Assembly: GCA_035547425.1 (NCBI GenBank)
Contig: DASZUU010000034.1
Span: 1 to 64,000 of the forward strand
Length of the DNA: 64,000 nt
Source: Alloacidobacterium sp035547425
GTDB lineage: Bacteria > Acidobacteriota > Terriglobia > Terriglobales > Acidobacteriaceae
Direction of reading: 5' to 3'
The notes beneath the pieces are model-generated. The model worked only from the letters and a program-made list of their open reading frames with translations, was not told where the DNA came from and searched no databases. Made by a program: the position numbers and the translations under genes. Numbering within the stretch: position 1 is the first letter of the stretch; each line of letters starts with the position of its first letter. This document shows, in pieces, positions 41,667-51,369 of the stretch.

Positions 41667-44153
41667 ATGCAAACGCTGCTTCTTGATATCAAATTTGCGT
41701 TCCGGCAGTTGCGCAAAACGCCGGGATTTACGATTACCGCCGTGCTGATGCTGGCTTTCGGCATTGGAGCGACTACTGCAATCTTTTCGATTGTGGATGG
41801 GGTATTGCTGCGTCCGCTTCCCTTTCCTGAGTCGGACAGGCTGGTAGCGCTGGCCGATATTTTGCAGGGCGTGCATGTCGATGGAAGCGGCGAGGTTGGC
41901 GTCACGGCGCCGGATGTTCGCGCATATACGCGCGACACGCATTCCTTTGACGGGCTGGGCGGCTACCAGTACGCAGCCTTTGAGCTTTCCGGAACGAGCT
42001 CGCCGGCTTTCCTGACGGCAGCACGCATGACGCCGGGAGTGTTCGAGGCATTGCGCGTGGCTCCGGTGATGGGGCGCGTGTTTACCGCCGAGGAAGACGA
42101 GCAGAAACAGCAGGTCGTGGTGCTGAGTTATGCGGCATGGCAGAGCCGCTTCCATGGCGATACACACATTCTGGGAACGAAGATTCTGCTCGACCGCAAC
42201 CCATACCTGGTGATTGGCGTGATGCCGCGCAACTTTGAATTTCCGCTGCAGGCAGGGCAGCTGAACCGCGTCGAGCTGTGGGTTCCGATGAGCTTTACCG
42301 ACCAGGAGCTGACGCAGGGAGCTTCGTCGTGGAGCTTCCGGATGGTTGGGCGGCTGAAGCCGGGCATCAGCGAAGCGCAGGCGCAGGGGGATGCGGAGCG
42401 GGTGGCGGTGGAAACGATGAAGGGCTATCCCGCTTACATGGCGAGCCTGCATATCAGCTCGGTGGTGCGGCCCATGCGGGATGAAGTGGTTTCGGATGCG
42501 CGTCCGCTGATCCGGACGCTGTTTCTTGCCGTGGCGGTGGTGCTGCTGATTGCCTGCGCCAACCTTGCCGGACTGCTGCTGGTGCGCGCCATTCGCAGGC
42601 GGCGGGAGGTTGCCGTGCGGCAGGCACTGGGCGCCCCGGCGATGGCGCTGATGCGCCAGAGCATGGTGGAAAGCCTGTTGCTGAGCGTATGCGGCGGCGT
42701 GCTTGGAGTGGCGCTGGCTGCCGTGGCCCTGCGGGCAGGAAAAAGCCTGCTGCCGGAAAGCCTGCCGCGCATCAGCGGGATCAGCCTCAACTGGACGGTG
42801 ATTCTGTTTGCGCTGGGGCTGGCGATGTTGACCGGAATACTTTGCGGGCTGGCTCCGGCATTTGCCGCCCTGCGCACGAATGTGAATGCAACGCTGAAGG
42901 AAGGCGGGCGCAGCGGATCGACAGGCGGCGGACATGCGCGCTTGCGTTCAGCGCTGGTGGTGGCTGAGGTTGCGGTTGCCTTGATTCTACTGACGGCTGC
43001 GGGGCTACTGCTGCGCAGCTTTGACAAGATGCGGAAGGTGAACCTGGGGTATCAGCCGGACCATGTGACCACGGCCTCGTATTCGCTGCCGCAGAAGGAA
43101 TATGCGACGCAATCGTCGGTGGACACTTTCAATAAAGAGCTTCTGCTGCGGCTTCGGCAGCTGCCGGGAGTAAAAGCGGTGGGGCTGACAAGCATGCTGC
43201 CGGCGGCCACGCATTCCAATAACCAGGCGTTTGTTCCCGAGGGCTATGTTACGCCGGGAAATAACCTGAACCTGGCGACCAGCTCGGTGGTGATCGGGGA
43301 TTATTTCGGCGCGCTCGGCATTCCCTTGCTGCGGGGGCGCGTATTTACGGATGCAGACAAGGCGGACTCGCAGCTGGTGGTGATCGTAAACCGCAAGCTG
43401 GCGGAGCACTATTGGCCGAATGAAAGCCCGATCGGCAAGCGGCTGCACATTGGCACGCGCGATATGCAGACACCGTGGCTTACGATTGTCGGCGAAACCG
43501 CGGATGTGAAGCTGGGCTCTCCGGATACAGATACGAAGGAGCAGTTTTATTTCCCGGTGGAGCAGATGGAATCCGATATCGGCTCGCTGGGATCGCCAAC
43601 AGACCTGAACGGCAACGGCGGATTTATTGTGCTGCGCAGCATGCTGCCGCCGGAGCGGATGGAGAATGCACTGCGGCAGACGGCGCAATCGATCGATCCC
43701 CAACTGCCGCTGACGGACGTGCAGACGATGGAAGAGGCTGTTTCCGGCAGCGAAGCGCCGCGCCGGTTCAATACGGCGATTATCACCGCGTTTGCGGTGG
43801 CGGCGGTGGGGCTGGCGGTATTGGGCATTTACAGCATCATTGCCTTTTCTGTGGCTTCGCGTATTTCGGAGATGGCGATTCGCATGGCGCTCGGCTCGCC
43901 GCGCTCGGGAATTATGCGGCTAGTGCTGATTTCCGCTGCCAGACTGGCAGGCGTCGGCTGCGCGATCGGCCTGGCGGGAGCGGCTGCGGCTTCGGGACTT
44001 CTGCGATCGCTTCTGTTCGGAGTGAGCCCGTTCGACCCGCTGGTGCTGGTGCTGGCAGCAGCGCTGGTGATGCTGCTGGCATTGCTGGCGGCGGCTCTTC
44101 CGGCGCAGCGAGCGGCTTCGGTCGATCCGATGAAGGCGTTGCGGCTGGAGTAG
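41667..44153 (+). CDS. ADOP-type double FtsX/MacB permease
   Basis: The 828-aa protein fuses two MacB-periplasmic-core plus FtsX units. The first has the start DIKFAFRQLRKTPGFTITAV, an anchor helix at about 22-46 and three helices between 285 and 420. The second has a periplasmic domain (about 490-690) and three helices between 695 and 820, with SRISEMAIRMALGSPRSG. This duplicated orphan permease (TIGR03434) is strongly expanded in acidobacteria and usually lacks a linked ATPase, as here. The substrate is unknown. Confidence 0.92.
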   Translation: MQTLLLDIKFAFRQLRKTPGFTITAVLMLAFGIGATTAIFSIVDGVLLRPLPFPESDRLVALADILQGVHVDGSGEVGVTAPDVRAYTRDTHSFDGLGGYQYAAFELSGTSSPAFLTAARMTPGVFEALRVAPVMGRVFTAEEDEQKQQVVVLSYAAWQSRFHGDTHILGTKILLDRNPYLVIGVMPRNFEFPLQAGQLNRVELWVPMSFTDQELTQGASSWSFRMVGRLKPGISEAQAQGDAERVAVETMKGYPAYMASLHISSVVRPMRDEVVSDARPLIRTLFLAVAVVLLIACANLAGLLLVRAIRRRREVAVRQALGAPAMALMRQSMVESLLLSVCGGVLGVALAAVALRAGKSLLPESLPRISGISLNWTVILFALGLAMLTGILCGLAPAFAALRTNVNATLKEGGRSGSTGGGHARLRSALVVAEVAVALILLTAAGLLLRSFDKMRKVNLGYQPDHVTTASYSLPQKEYATQSSVDTFNKELLLRLRQLPGVKAVGLTSMLPAATHSNNQAFVPEGYVTPGNNLNLATSSVVIGDYFGALGIPLLRGRVFTDADKADSQLVVIVNRKLAEHYWPNESPIGKRLHIGTRDMQTPWLTIVGETADVKLGSPDTDTKEQFYFPVEQMESDIGSLGSPTDLNGNGGFIVLRSMLPPERMENALRQTAQSIDPQLPLTDVQTMEEAVSGSEAPRRFNTAIITAFAVAAVGLAVLGIYSIIAFSVASRISEMAIRMALGSPRSGIMRLVLISAARLAGVGCAIGLAGAAAASGLLRSLLFGVSPFDPLVLVLAAALVMLLALLAAALPAQRAASVDPMKALRLE

Positions 44154-44155
44154 TT

Positions 44156-47100
44156 TTACTGCTGCACAGTGAGGGTGATCGGCACGGTTTTCTGCATGCC
44201 GGGCACGGATGCCGTGATGGCAAGATTGTAGACCTCAGTCGATCCTGACGGCTGCGAGGGAGATGTTTTGCCGCCTCCGGTGGCGTGCACGCCGCAAGCG
44301 GCAGGCAGCAGCAGGCTGAGGGCGCAGAGGCAGATGATCCAGAGCCTGCGCCTGCGAAGAAACATGCAAGGCAACAGAATGGCGGCGAAGACTGCTCCGG
44401 CTTTGCCCGCGAACGATGCGCCGGCGTTGCTGTTTGTTGTGGCGATGGTGATGGTGGCGAATCCGGTGACGCCGCTTTGCAGGGGCAACGTGCCAGGATT
44501 GATGGAGCAGGTGGCGGTTGCCGGCGCGCCGGAACAGGCGAGGCTCAACGTCCCGGAAGAGCCGGTGGCGGGCTGCACCTGGAGGTTGAATGTGGCGGTT
44601 TGCCCGGCAGTGATGACCGTGGAAGAGGAGCCCGTTATGTTCAGCTGAAAGTCTTCGCCGATGCCGGAAAGCAGCACGTTCAGCGGCGAGCCATGACCTG
44701 TGGCATTCACCGTGAGAGAGCCGCTGCGCGCGCCTGTTTGCGATGGCGTGAAGGTGAGATACAGGCTGCAACTGCTTTGCGCGTTCAGAGTGCCGCCGGA
44801 TGCGCAGGTGCCGCCGTTGGCGAGAGCGAAATCTCCACCGGCCGTAAAGCTGAGGTTAGTAAGCGGCGCGGCGCTGCTGTTGGTGAGCACGACCTGCTGG
44901 GGAGCGCTGGTGGTATTGGCTCCCTGGCTGCCGAAATCGAGCACATTCGGCAGCAATGAAACGCCTCCTGGAGCCTGTCCTGTTCCATTGAGAGCGACCG
45001 TATGCGCGCCCGAGATTGTGCTGACGGTGAGCAAACCGCTTTCGGGGCCGACGCGCGTGGGCACGAACACGACAGAGACGGCGCAGCTTGTGTGTCCGGC
45101 GAGAAAAGCGCCGCAATTATTCTGCGCGGTGAAGTCGCCGTCGATGCCAATGGAGATATCGGAGAGCGAAGCGTCGCCATTGTTGGCGAGCAGAAGCTGC
45201 TGCGGAGCGCTTCGGGTTCCGACCGTCTGGGGCTGCGGAAAATTCAGGCTGGAGGCGGACAGGACAGCGGTTGCCGGAGACTGTCCAGTTCCGGTGAGCG
45301 GCACTGTCTGCGTTCCATCATCGTCGCGGATGGAAAAGATTCCCGAACGGCTGCCGGATTGAGTCGGCGTAAATTTTACGGCGACGGTGCAGCCGGTATC
45401 TGGCGGAAGCGCCGTGCCACAGGTGTTTGGGCCGATAAGAAAGTCTCCCGTAACCGAGGGCTGTTGCAGATGAATCGTCGCGCTTCCGGTATTCGAAACT
45501 GTGATGTTCTGCGCGGTGGTAGAGACACCTATCAGAGCAGTGCCGAAATCGATGCTGCCGGGCATGAGCACAACATCTCCGGGAGCCGCGCCGACACCGG
45601 CTAACGCCGCCGTTACCTGGCCGGCGGGCAGGTTGCCGTAGATGGTAAGCGTTCCCTGCAAGGTTCCCGTCGTTGTTGGCGCAAAGCTGACCTGTATGTT
45701 GCAGGACGCCCCTGCGGGAACGGCTTGCCCACAGTTATTTTGCTGCGCGAAGTACGTGTCAACGGCGATGCCGGTGATCGTCAGCGGAACGCTTCCTGTG
45801 TTTGTGAGAACGATGGTTTGCGCAGAACTGAGCGTATTGACCGGCTGGCTTGAAAAAGTAAGCGACGGGGGCGAGAGCGATGCCGTTGTTTGAGGAATTG
45901 CAGCAGTAAGCAGGGGTATCTGCCAGATGCCTCTGCCATAGGTCGCGGCGCGCAACATAGGATTAGAAGGATCGTCAAATGCGCGCAACTGCGTAACGGG
46001 AGCCTCCGGCAAATTGTTGCCGAGCGCGTTCCAAACGCAGAGAGCGGTATCGGTACACTGATTGATGTTCTGGGTGACATAGACGCCGGTGTCCAGCGCT
46101 ACGTAGACAATATTGGCATTGCCGGGATCGACGAGGATGCTGTTTGCGGGAGCATCGGGCAGGCCGGCGCCGATGACGATCCAATGCGCGCCGCCATCGA
46201 CGGAACGGTAGACCTCCGAGCCGCCGCTGGGCACAAAACCCTGAATCGTGACATAGACGGTGTTGCCGCTGGGGTCATGCGGATCGACGTAGATGCTGGA
46301 AATATCGAATCCGGCGGCATTGAATCCGGCGCTGCTGTTGATAACCGGCGAATTCGTCAGGTCAACCCATACAGGCATGACGCCGGAGGCTCCGCCAACC
46401 GAGGCGCTATAAATATGCCCGGCGACCCGGCCTCCGCCGTCAAAAACTCCGGCCATGCCCGCATATATTTTTTCCGGCGCTCCGGCTGGATCGTTGGGAG
46501 ATCCGGATGCGGCGAGAGAACGAATCCGGGCATTGCCGTTACAGGATATATTCGGCACTCCATCGAGGATGGGGCTGATGATGCTGTTCACGTTCCACGC
46601 AGATCCATTTGCGGCGGGGCCGCGCCACAGGCGACAGGTGCCGAGAATGAGGTTTGCGGGGTTTTGCGGGTCGAGTATCCAGGGCCCGCCGCCATCGTCG
46701 CCGATTTGCGTACTGCTGATAACGGGCGGACCGAATGCGGTCTGATCGCAGGATGGCCCCGACGCGCAGAGATGAATGGCAAAGGGATCAGCCGAGCCGG
46801 CGAACCAGTTTTGCGGATTAGCAGAATCGATGGCATTGCCGCCATCTGCGGTATCGAGAACCTGGGCCCACGCGCCGGAAGCGGTTTGCGTGGCGGCAGT
46901 ACCGAAGATTCCCATAGTCGCCATCAGTATGTCTTCATTCTGGGGATGCTGCGAGAAATCTGTAACTTCAGCCAGGGAGCCGATGCCGCTGTTCAGGTTT
47001 TGATAGAGCGGGGCCAGGCTTGTGGTTCGCCAGAGGCCGCCGTCGTTGCCGAAGTATATGACTCCGGAAGCAGCGTATGTCGCGTCGATAGCATGCTGCG

Positions 47101-48520
47101 AAGGCGCGACCTGTACGGCGGCATCTCCGTCTACGTTCGTCGTATTATGCAACTCGCAGCCGTCGGTCAGGCTGCAGCGAAAAATATCGCGCGTGCCGAC
47201 GAAAAGCAGGGTATCGCCGGGCACGGGCACAGCGGCAAGCGAGAGGTTGTAATCACCTTGCTGGATGACTCCCTCTGTCGTGTCGATGACGGCGTCGGGG
47301 ATGCGGGTGGCGAAGTTGACGGTAGGCGAGGCGCAGCTGTTGCCGGTGGCACTGCAGGCATCCTGCCAGAGGCCTTGATCGGCATTTGTATTATCGACGG
47401 TGATGGCGAAAAGATCGCCTGTGTCGGGCTGGGAAACGATGGTGCCGCGGAAGATGGGGCAGGCAGGCAAGCCTACGCTGCCGGGGAAAGCGGGACATTG
47501 CCCGGGAGAGAGATTTGCTCCGGGCTGATGCGCGAGGCGCACCCACGTGCTGCCGGTGTCGTCTGTGGACTCGTAATATCCGTGATAGCGCACGGCGGCA
47601 TAAAAGCGGTTGCGCACGGGATTCCATGTGACCGAAGTGGCAGAGTTGCCGGGGTCGCTGGTGGAGACGTTTTGCGAGGACTGCACAACGGTATTGCCGC
47701 TGGTGTCGTCCTCAATCTTTGCCAGCAGCCAGGTCTGGCCGCTATCCGGGGAATAGTAAATGCCGGCAACGCTGCTGGCGCCGGGCGCATTCACGGCTAC
47801 GCCTTCGGCGGATTGGGCAACGGCGGCGACTACGAATTGCGGGCGCGCAGTGTTCCATGCGAATCCGGCAAAGCCCAGGCCGCGAAAAGAGAAGCCGCGC
47901 AGGGCGCCGTTGTAGGCGTCCATGGAGTTGGGAATCAGGCACCAGGTAGCGCCGTGATCGGTAGAGCGGAGAATGCCTTCGCCGTAGTAGGAATCAAGCG
48001 CATCGTTGGGGTCGCCGGTGCCTGCCAGAATGACGCCGGTATTGCCGGGCTGCACGGTGAGCGCTCCAATGCTGAGCGAAGACAGGGGAGGCGTGGGGCA
48101 ACCGGGCGCGGCGGGCAGCGTATCGGTGAGCGAAGTAAATGTGGGCGTGGCGCTTGCGGCGTTCGTGGACTCCCAGACGCCTCCGCCGGTGGTGCCGACA
48201 TACACGTTATTGCTGTTCGATGGATCGGCGGCGACGGCGGTGATGCGTCCGCTGATTGCACCGAAGCGGGCGGTGTTTACGGCTGCGGGCCCGATGGAAG
48301 CCCAGGATCCGCCCAGCGAAGTGGTACTGCTGTCGGCTGCATGCTGCAGACGAGCGCGAGCGAGCAACGCGGCGGGGCTCTCGGATTGCCGGCCTAGGCC
48401 GCGCTGATGAAGAAACCGCGTGGAGCGCTGTGGGGCATTCTGTTGCCCGGCGAGCAAGCCGCAGCCTGTTGCCAGCATCGCGGCCCACACAGCCGGTTTT
48501 CTCCAGCGAATGATTTTCAT
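44156..48520 (-). CDS. Giant secreted BNR-propeller protein with Ig-like repeats
   Basis: From the ATG at 48520 the product is 1454 aa. A signal peptide (1-27) is followed by a sortilin/BNR-like propeller (about 60-890) with SNNVYVGTTGGGVWES, ILRSTDHGATW and EVYRSVDGGAHW blades. Four choice-of-anchor-D-type Ig-like repeats (about 900-1320) follow, most carrying a CG...C pair as in NNCGQAVPAGASCNIQVSF. The C-terminus has a hydrophobic segment split by LRRRR and then PAACG, followed by a beta-like tail. It is probably cell-surface anchored; a role in binding or degrading polymers is inferred. Confidence 0.85.
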   Translation of the reverse strand: MKIIRWRKPAVWAAMLATGCGLLAGQQNAPQRSTRFLHQRGLGRQSESPAALLARARLQHAADSSTTSLGGSWASIGPAAVNTARFGAISGRITAVAADPSNSNNVYVGTTGGGVWESTNAASATPTFTSLTDTLPAAPGCPTPPLSSLSIGALTVQPGNTGVILAGTGDPNDALDSYYGEGILRSTDHGATWCLIPNSMDAYNGALRGFSFRGLGFAGFAWNTARPQFVVAAVAQSAEGVAVNAPGASSVAGIYYSPDSGQTWLLAKIEDDTSGNTVVQSSQNVSTSDPGNSATSVTWNPVRNRFYAAVRYHGYYESTDDTGSTWVRLAHQPGANLSPGQCPAFPGSVGLPACPIFRGTIVSQPDTGDLFAITVDNTNADQGLWQDACSATGNSCASPTVNFATRIPDAVIDTTEGVIQQGDYNLSLAAVPVPGDTLLFVGTRDIFRCSLTDGCELHNTTNVDGDAAVQVAPSQHAIDATYAASGVIYFGNDGGLWRTTSLAPLYQNLNSGIGSLAEVTDFSQHPQNEDILMATMGIFGTAATQTASGAWAQVLDTADGGNAIDSANPQNWFAGSADPFAIHLCASGPSCDQTAFGPPVISSTQIGDDGGGPWILDPQNPANLILGTCRLWRGPAANGSAWNVNSIISPILDGVPNISCNGNARIRSLAASGSPNDPAGAPEKIYAGMAGVFDGGGRVAGHIYSASVGGASGVMPVWVDLTNSPVINSSAGFNAAGFDISSIYVDPHDPSGNTVYVTIQGFVPSGGSEVYRSVDGGAHWIVIGAGLPDAPANSILVDPGNANIVYVALDTGVYVTQNINQCTDTALCVWNALGNNLPEAPVTQLRAFDDPSNPMLRAATYGRGIWQIPLLTAAIPQTTASLSPPSLTFSSQPVNTLSSAQTIVLTNTGSVPLTITGIAVDTYFAQQNNCGQAVPAGASCNIQVSFAPTTTGTLQGTLTIYGNLPAGQVTAALAGVGAAPGDVVLMPGSIDFGTALIGVSTTAQNITVSNTGSATIHLQQPSVTGDFLIGPNTCGTALPPDTGCTVAVKFTPTQSGSRSGIFSIRDDDGTQTVPLTGTGQSPATAVLSASSLNFPQPQTVGTRSAPQQLLLANNGDASLSDISIGIDGDFTAQNNCGAFLAGHTSCAVSVVFVPTRVGPESGLLTVSTISGAHTVALNGTGQAPGGVSLLPNVLDFGSQGANTTSAPQQVVLTNSSAAPLTNLSFTAGGDFALANGGTCASGGTLNAQSSCSLYLTFTPSQTGARSGSLTVNATGHGSPLNVLLSGIGEDFQLNITGSSSTVITAGQTATFNLQVQPATGSSGTLSLACSGAPATATCSINPGTLPLQSGVTGFATITIATTNSNAGASFAGKAGAVFAAILLPCMFLRRRRLWIICLCALSLLLPAACGVHATGGGKTSPSQPSGSTEVYNLAITASVPGMQKTVPITLTVQQ

Positions 48521-48721
48521 GTGCTGTAGAGCTGCTCCAAATCCGCACACACGAGGAAAATCGCTTCTGCGCCACAACGGGACGCAGAAGCGGGTCCAGA
48601 AAAATCAATCCAGGTTGCGGAAAGTGGCTTCATTATCCGTGAAGCAATGCCGGACGCAAAGTTACTTTGGTTCGGAGCGCAGGCAGGAAGCGAAGAGGCA
48701 AAGCAGATTCTTTGCCGCGTT

Positions 48722-48741
48722 ATGTCAGGATGACGATTCTT
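48722..48741. repeat. Short CAGGATGAC repeat remnant
   Basis: A partial GTCAGGATGACGATTC copy lies just after the photolyase stop, fitting the second subtype of the dispersed family. Confidence 0.4.
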
Positions 48742-48747
48742 TAAGGC

Positions 48748-50175
48748 TTATTCGTCTCCGGCCCAGTTTCCGCCGGCTACGTTTTCGATGTAGCGTCTGG
48801 AATTGAACTTTTTGCCCGTGGATGCACCGGACATGTAGCGAATCGTTCCGAAGATGGGACGCTCGAACCAGGGGCGGTCGTGGACGCCGGCGATGGCCCA
48901 CGCGATGCCTTGGTAGCCGTTGGGGTCGCGTCCGTCCAGCTCATATTTGTCGTTGAGAATGACGGCATATTCGAAGGCGCTGGCAAGGTTCGGCGACCAC
49001 TCGAGGATTTTCTTGGCCCAGTACATGCGCAGGTAGTTGTGCATCCAGCCATAGCGAGTCATCTGCATTTGCGCGGCATTCCACAGCTCGTCGTGAGTGC
49101 GAGCCTCTTCCAATTCTTCGAGAGTGTATTGCGGATCGCGCTTGTCGCGGGCGTGTTCGCGCAGCGTCTTCTGCGCCCATGCGGGCGCGCACTCCAGCGA
49201 GTCGTAGTCGGGGACGCATTTGACGAAGTTGACGGAGATTTCGCGCCATCCGATGAGCTCATTGATGTAGGCATCGTATGCAGTCTGCGTGGCTTTGCCC
49301 TGCTCGACGGCTTTTTGCGCGGCGAGCGCGATGGTGACCGGGCTGATGTGGCCGAAATGCAGATACGGCGAAAGACGGCTGGTTCCGGCGAACTCAGGAT
49401 GATTGCGCGCTTTTGCGTAGGCGTGGAGATCGTGCGCGACGAAGTCCTTCAGGCGACGAAGCGCGGCGTGCGTGCCTCCGGTAAAGGTATCGACGGGAGC
49501 GACACTGCGGTCGAGCTCTTTCCAACCCCGAGTTACGTCGTTACGCACGTCGAAAGATGCGAAATTGGCCGGACGATGCCAAGCGTGCTTTGCTTTCGTT
49601 TTTGATTGCGGTACGAGGTATCGGGGCAGCTCGGCAAAGAGGCACGGCCTCATGATGTGCAGTGCGTATTGGTTCCCGGGAAAGAGGCTGGACGGCACGA
49701 CGACATCGGCATCAACGGTGAAGAAAGGCAGGTGCAACCGCCGTGCAAGCACGCGCCGCCAGCGCTCCGGCTCGCGGCAGGGATTTTCATCGCCGACAAG
49801 AAGCGCGGCATGGACTTCTTCAAGGAAGCGCTCAAGCTGATGATGCGGCGGGCGGCGCACGATGAAAGAGACGTTGCGCTCAGCAAGGTCTTCTTCGATA
49901 TCGGGCAATCCCTGGTTGAGAAATGCGTAATGGCGCAGGTTGGCGTGCGGAAAATTGGAGATGGCGGAGAAATAGACGATGACGGGGAGGCCGAGCTCGT
50001 TTCCGAGTGCGATGGCAAGGTCGAGCGCGGGATTATCGATGCCGCGCTGGGCGCGCTGCATCCAGTAGATGACGCATTTGCCGCCTTTGCGCGGCTCTCC
50101 GCCGCGCCGGACGGTGATGCGCGGGTTCTCGATGAGAGGTTGAAAGCTCTCGGGAATCGAATTGATTTGCGCCAT
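48748..50175 (-). CDS. phr: Class II CPD photolyase
   Basis: The 475-aa flavoenzyme repairs cyclobutane pyrimidine dimers with light. It begins the photolyase domain with CVIYWMQRAQRGIDNPAL, the class II pattern. The FAD domain has SRLSPYLHFGHISP, INELIGWREISVNFV and MHNYLRMYWAKKILEW. GYQGIAWAIAGVHDRPW near the C-terminus is also class II. Length is standard. No cofactor gene lies next to it. Confidence 0.95.
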   Translation of the reverse strand: MAQINSIPESFQPLIENPRITVRRGGEPRKGGKCVIYWMQRAQRGIDNPALDLAIALGNELGLPVIVYFSAISNFPHANLRHYAFLNQGLPDIEEDLAERNVSFIVRRPPHHQLERFLEEVHAALLVGDENPCREPERWRRVLARRLHLPFFTVDADVVVPSSLFPGNQYALHIMRPCLFAELPRYLVPQSKTKAKHAWHRPANFASFDVRNDVTRGWKELDRSVAPVDTFTGGTHAALRRLKDFVAHDLHAYAKARNHPEFAGTSRLSPYLHFGHISPVTIALAAQKAVEQGKATQTAYDAYINELIGWREISVNFVKCVPDYDSLECAPAWAQKTLREHARDKRDPQYTLEELEEARTHDELWNAAQMQMTRYGWMHNYLRMYWAKKILEWSPNLASAFEYAVILNDKYELDGRDPNGYQGIAWAIAGVHDRPWFERPIFGTIRYMSGASTGKKFNSRRYIENVAGGNWAGDE

Positions 50176-50224
50176 GCTTTGAAAGTAGATGCTGACAGAG
50201 GATGAAAGAGCGTGCGCCTGTTTA

Positions 50225-50257
50225 CAAAATAAAAACGGCGGCTTGATGGCCGCCGTT
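50225..50257 (-). terminator. Terminator of the act-cta operon
   Basis: A 9-bp stem AACGGCGGC/GCCGCCGTT around six bases runs on the minus strand into TTTTTATTTT. It lies 24 bp beyond the ctaF stop and ends the whole respiratory operon. Confidence 0.88.
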
Positions 50258-50280
50258 ATGAAGGTGGTGGCGTGTGAGGC

Positions 50281-50619
50281 TTACCAGAGCCCCCAGGCGC
50301 GGCTGATGTAGTCGGTCAATGTCATCGTGATAAGCGCCAGGAAGGTAAAAAAGCCCGCGGCTACAGTCAGCTTTGTAAGGCGCGAGCTGTATTTGATGTG
50401 CATAAAGAAGAGGATGACCAGCACCGCCTTGATACAGGCAATGGCAATGGCAACGACGGCGTTAAAGGTATACAGCTCAAGGTAAGACGCCGCTACGGTC
50501 AGTCCGGTAAAGAACAGCAGCGTGCCGAAGATGATGCCATAGGTTTTAGGACCGACGACATGGTGCTCATGGTGGGTCGGCTCAAGATTGAGTTGCTCGT
50601 TGTGTGTTGGTTCGGACAT
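50281..50619 (-). CDS. ctaF: Cytochrome c oxidase subunit IV (CtaF-like)
   Basis: The 112-aa protein has a His-rich N-terminus (HHEHHVVGPKTY) and three membrane helices at about 28-48, 52-74 and 82-104. The middle helix contains IKAVLVILFFMHIKYS, typical of prokaryotic COX4. It is a small stabilising subunit. It lies 12 bp after ctaE at the end of the operon. Confidence 0.9.
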   Translation of the reverse strand: MSEPTHNEQLNLEPTHHEHHVVGPKTYGIIFGTLLFFTGLTVAASYLELYTFNAVVAIAIACIKAVLVILFFMHIKYSSRLTKLTVAAGFFTFLALITMTLTDYISRAWGLW

Positions 50620-50631
50620 CGTTTCAAATCC

Positions 50632-51369
50632 TCACTGGTGCCGGCTGATCAGGTATAGCAATGGGAACAGGAATATCCAGACAATATCGACGAAGTGCCA
50701 GTACAGGCCGAAATTCTCTATCGTCGTCATATGCCCTTGCGTATAAGCACCTGCCCACGCTCGGACGACCAGCACAAGCAGAATCGAGATACCGACGACC
50801 ATGTGGAGGGCGTGCATGCCGGTCATGGCGAAGTAGAGAGAGAAATAGACCTGCGTTTTCTGCGCCATGTCGGCGGGAAGCGCCTTCTCTTCCGGGTTTG
50901 TGGGATGGGTGAACTCCTGAATGCTGAAGTTCAGGCCGGGAACGTGATGCTTCTCCCATTTCTCGTGGTACTCGTCGGCCTTGATGCCAAGGAAGACGAA
51001 GCCCAGGACGATGGTGGCCAGCAGCCAGCCGACGAGGGCCTTGCGCTGCTTCATCTCGGCGCTGTAGACACCCATTGCCATGGTGAAGCTGGAGCAGATA
51101 AGCACAGCCGTATTGATGGTGCCGAGCACGATCGAGAGCTGGTGGCTGCCGACAACGAAGGCCGGGTAATACCAGTTGCGATAGATGAGATAGGCGGTGA
51201 ACATGCCGCCGAAGAACATGACTTCGGTGAGCAGGAAGAGCCACATGCCGAAGCTGGAGGCTTCGCGCTGCTGCTCCACCGTCTCGAAGTGGTGGCGCAG
51301 GTAAGGCGCGTGGACATGCGCTTCGTGCGCGTCATGCACAGGCTGGGTTGCGATCGCTTGACTATCCAA
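50632..51369 (-). CDS. ctaE: Cytochrome c oxidase subunit III
   Basis: The 245-aa protein has five predicted membrane helices, starting with FGMWLFLLTEVMFFGGMFTAY and ending with NFGLYWHFVDIVWIFLFPLLY. The conserved Glu of LLTEVMFFGG and the MTGMHALHMVVG segment are standard. The start is a TTG overlapping the ctaD stop by 8 nt; the next in-frame ATG would remove the first helix. The His-rich N-terminus may bind metal. Confidence 0.93.
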   Translation of the reverse strand: MDSQAIATQPVHDAHEAHVHAPYLRHHFETVEQQREASSFGMWLFLLTEVMFFGGMFTAYLIYRNWYYPAFVVGSHQLSIVLGTINTAVLICSSFTMAMGVYSAEMKQRKALVGWLLATIVLGFVFLGIKADEYHEKWEKHHVPGLNFSIQEFTHPTNPEEKALPADMAQKTQVYFSLYFAMTGMHALHMVVGISILLVLVVRAWAGAYTQGHMTTIENFGLYWHFVDIVWIFLFPLLYLISRHQ

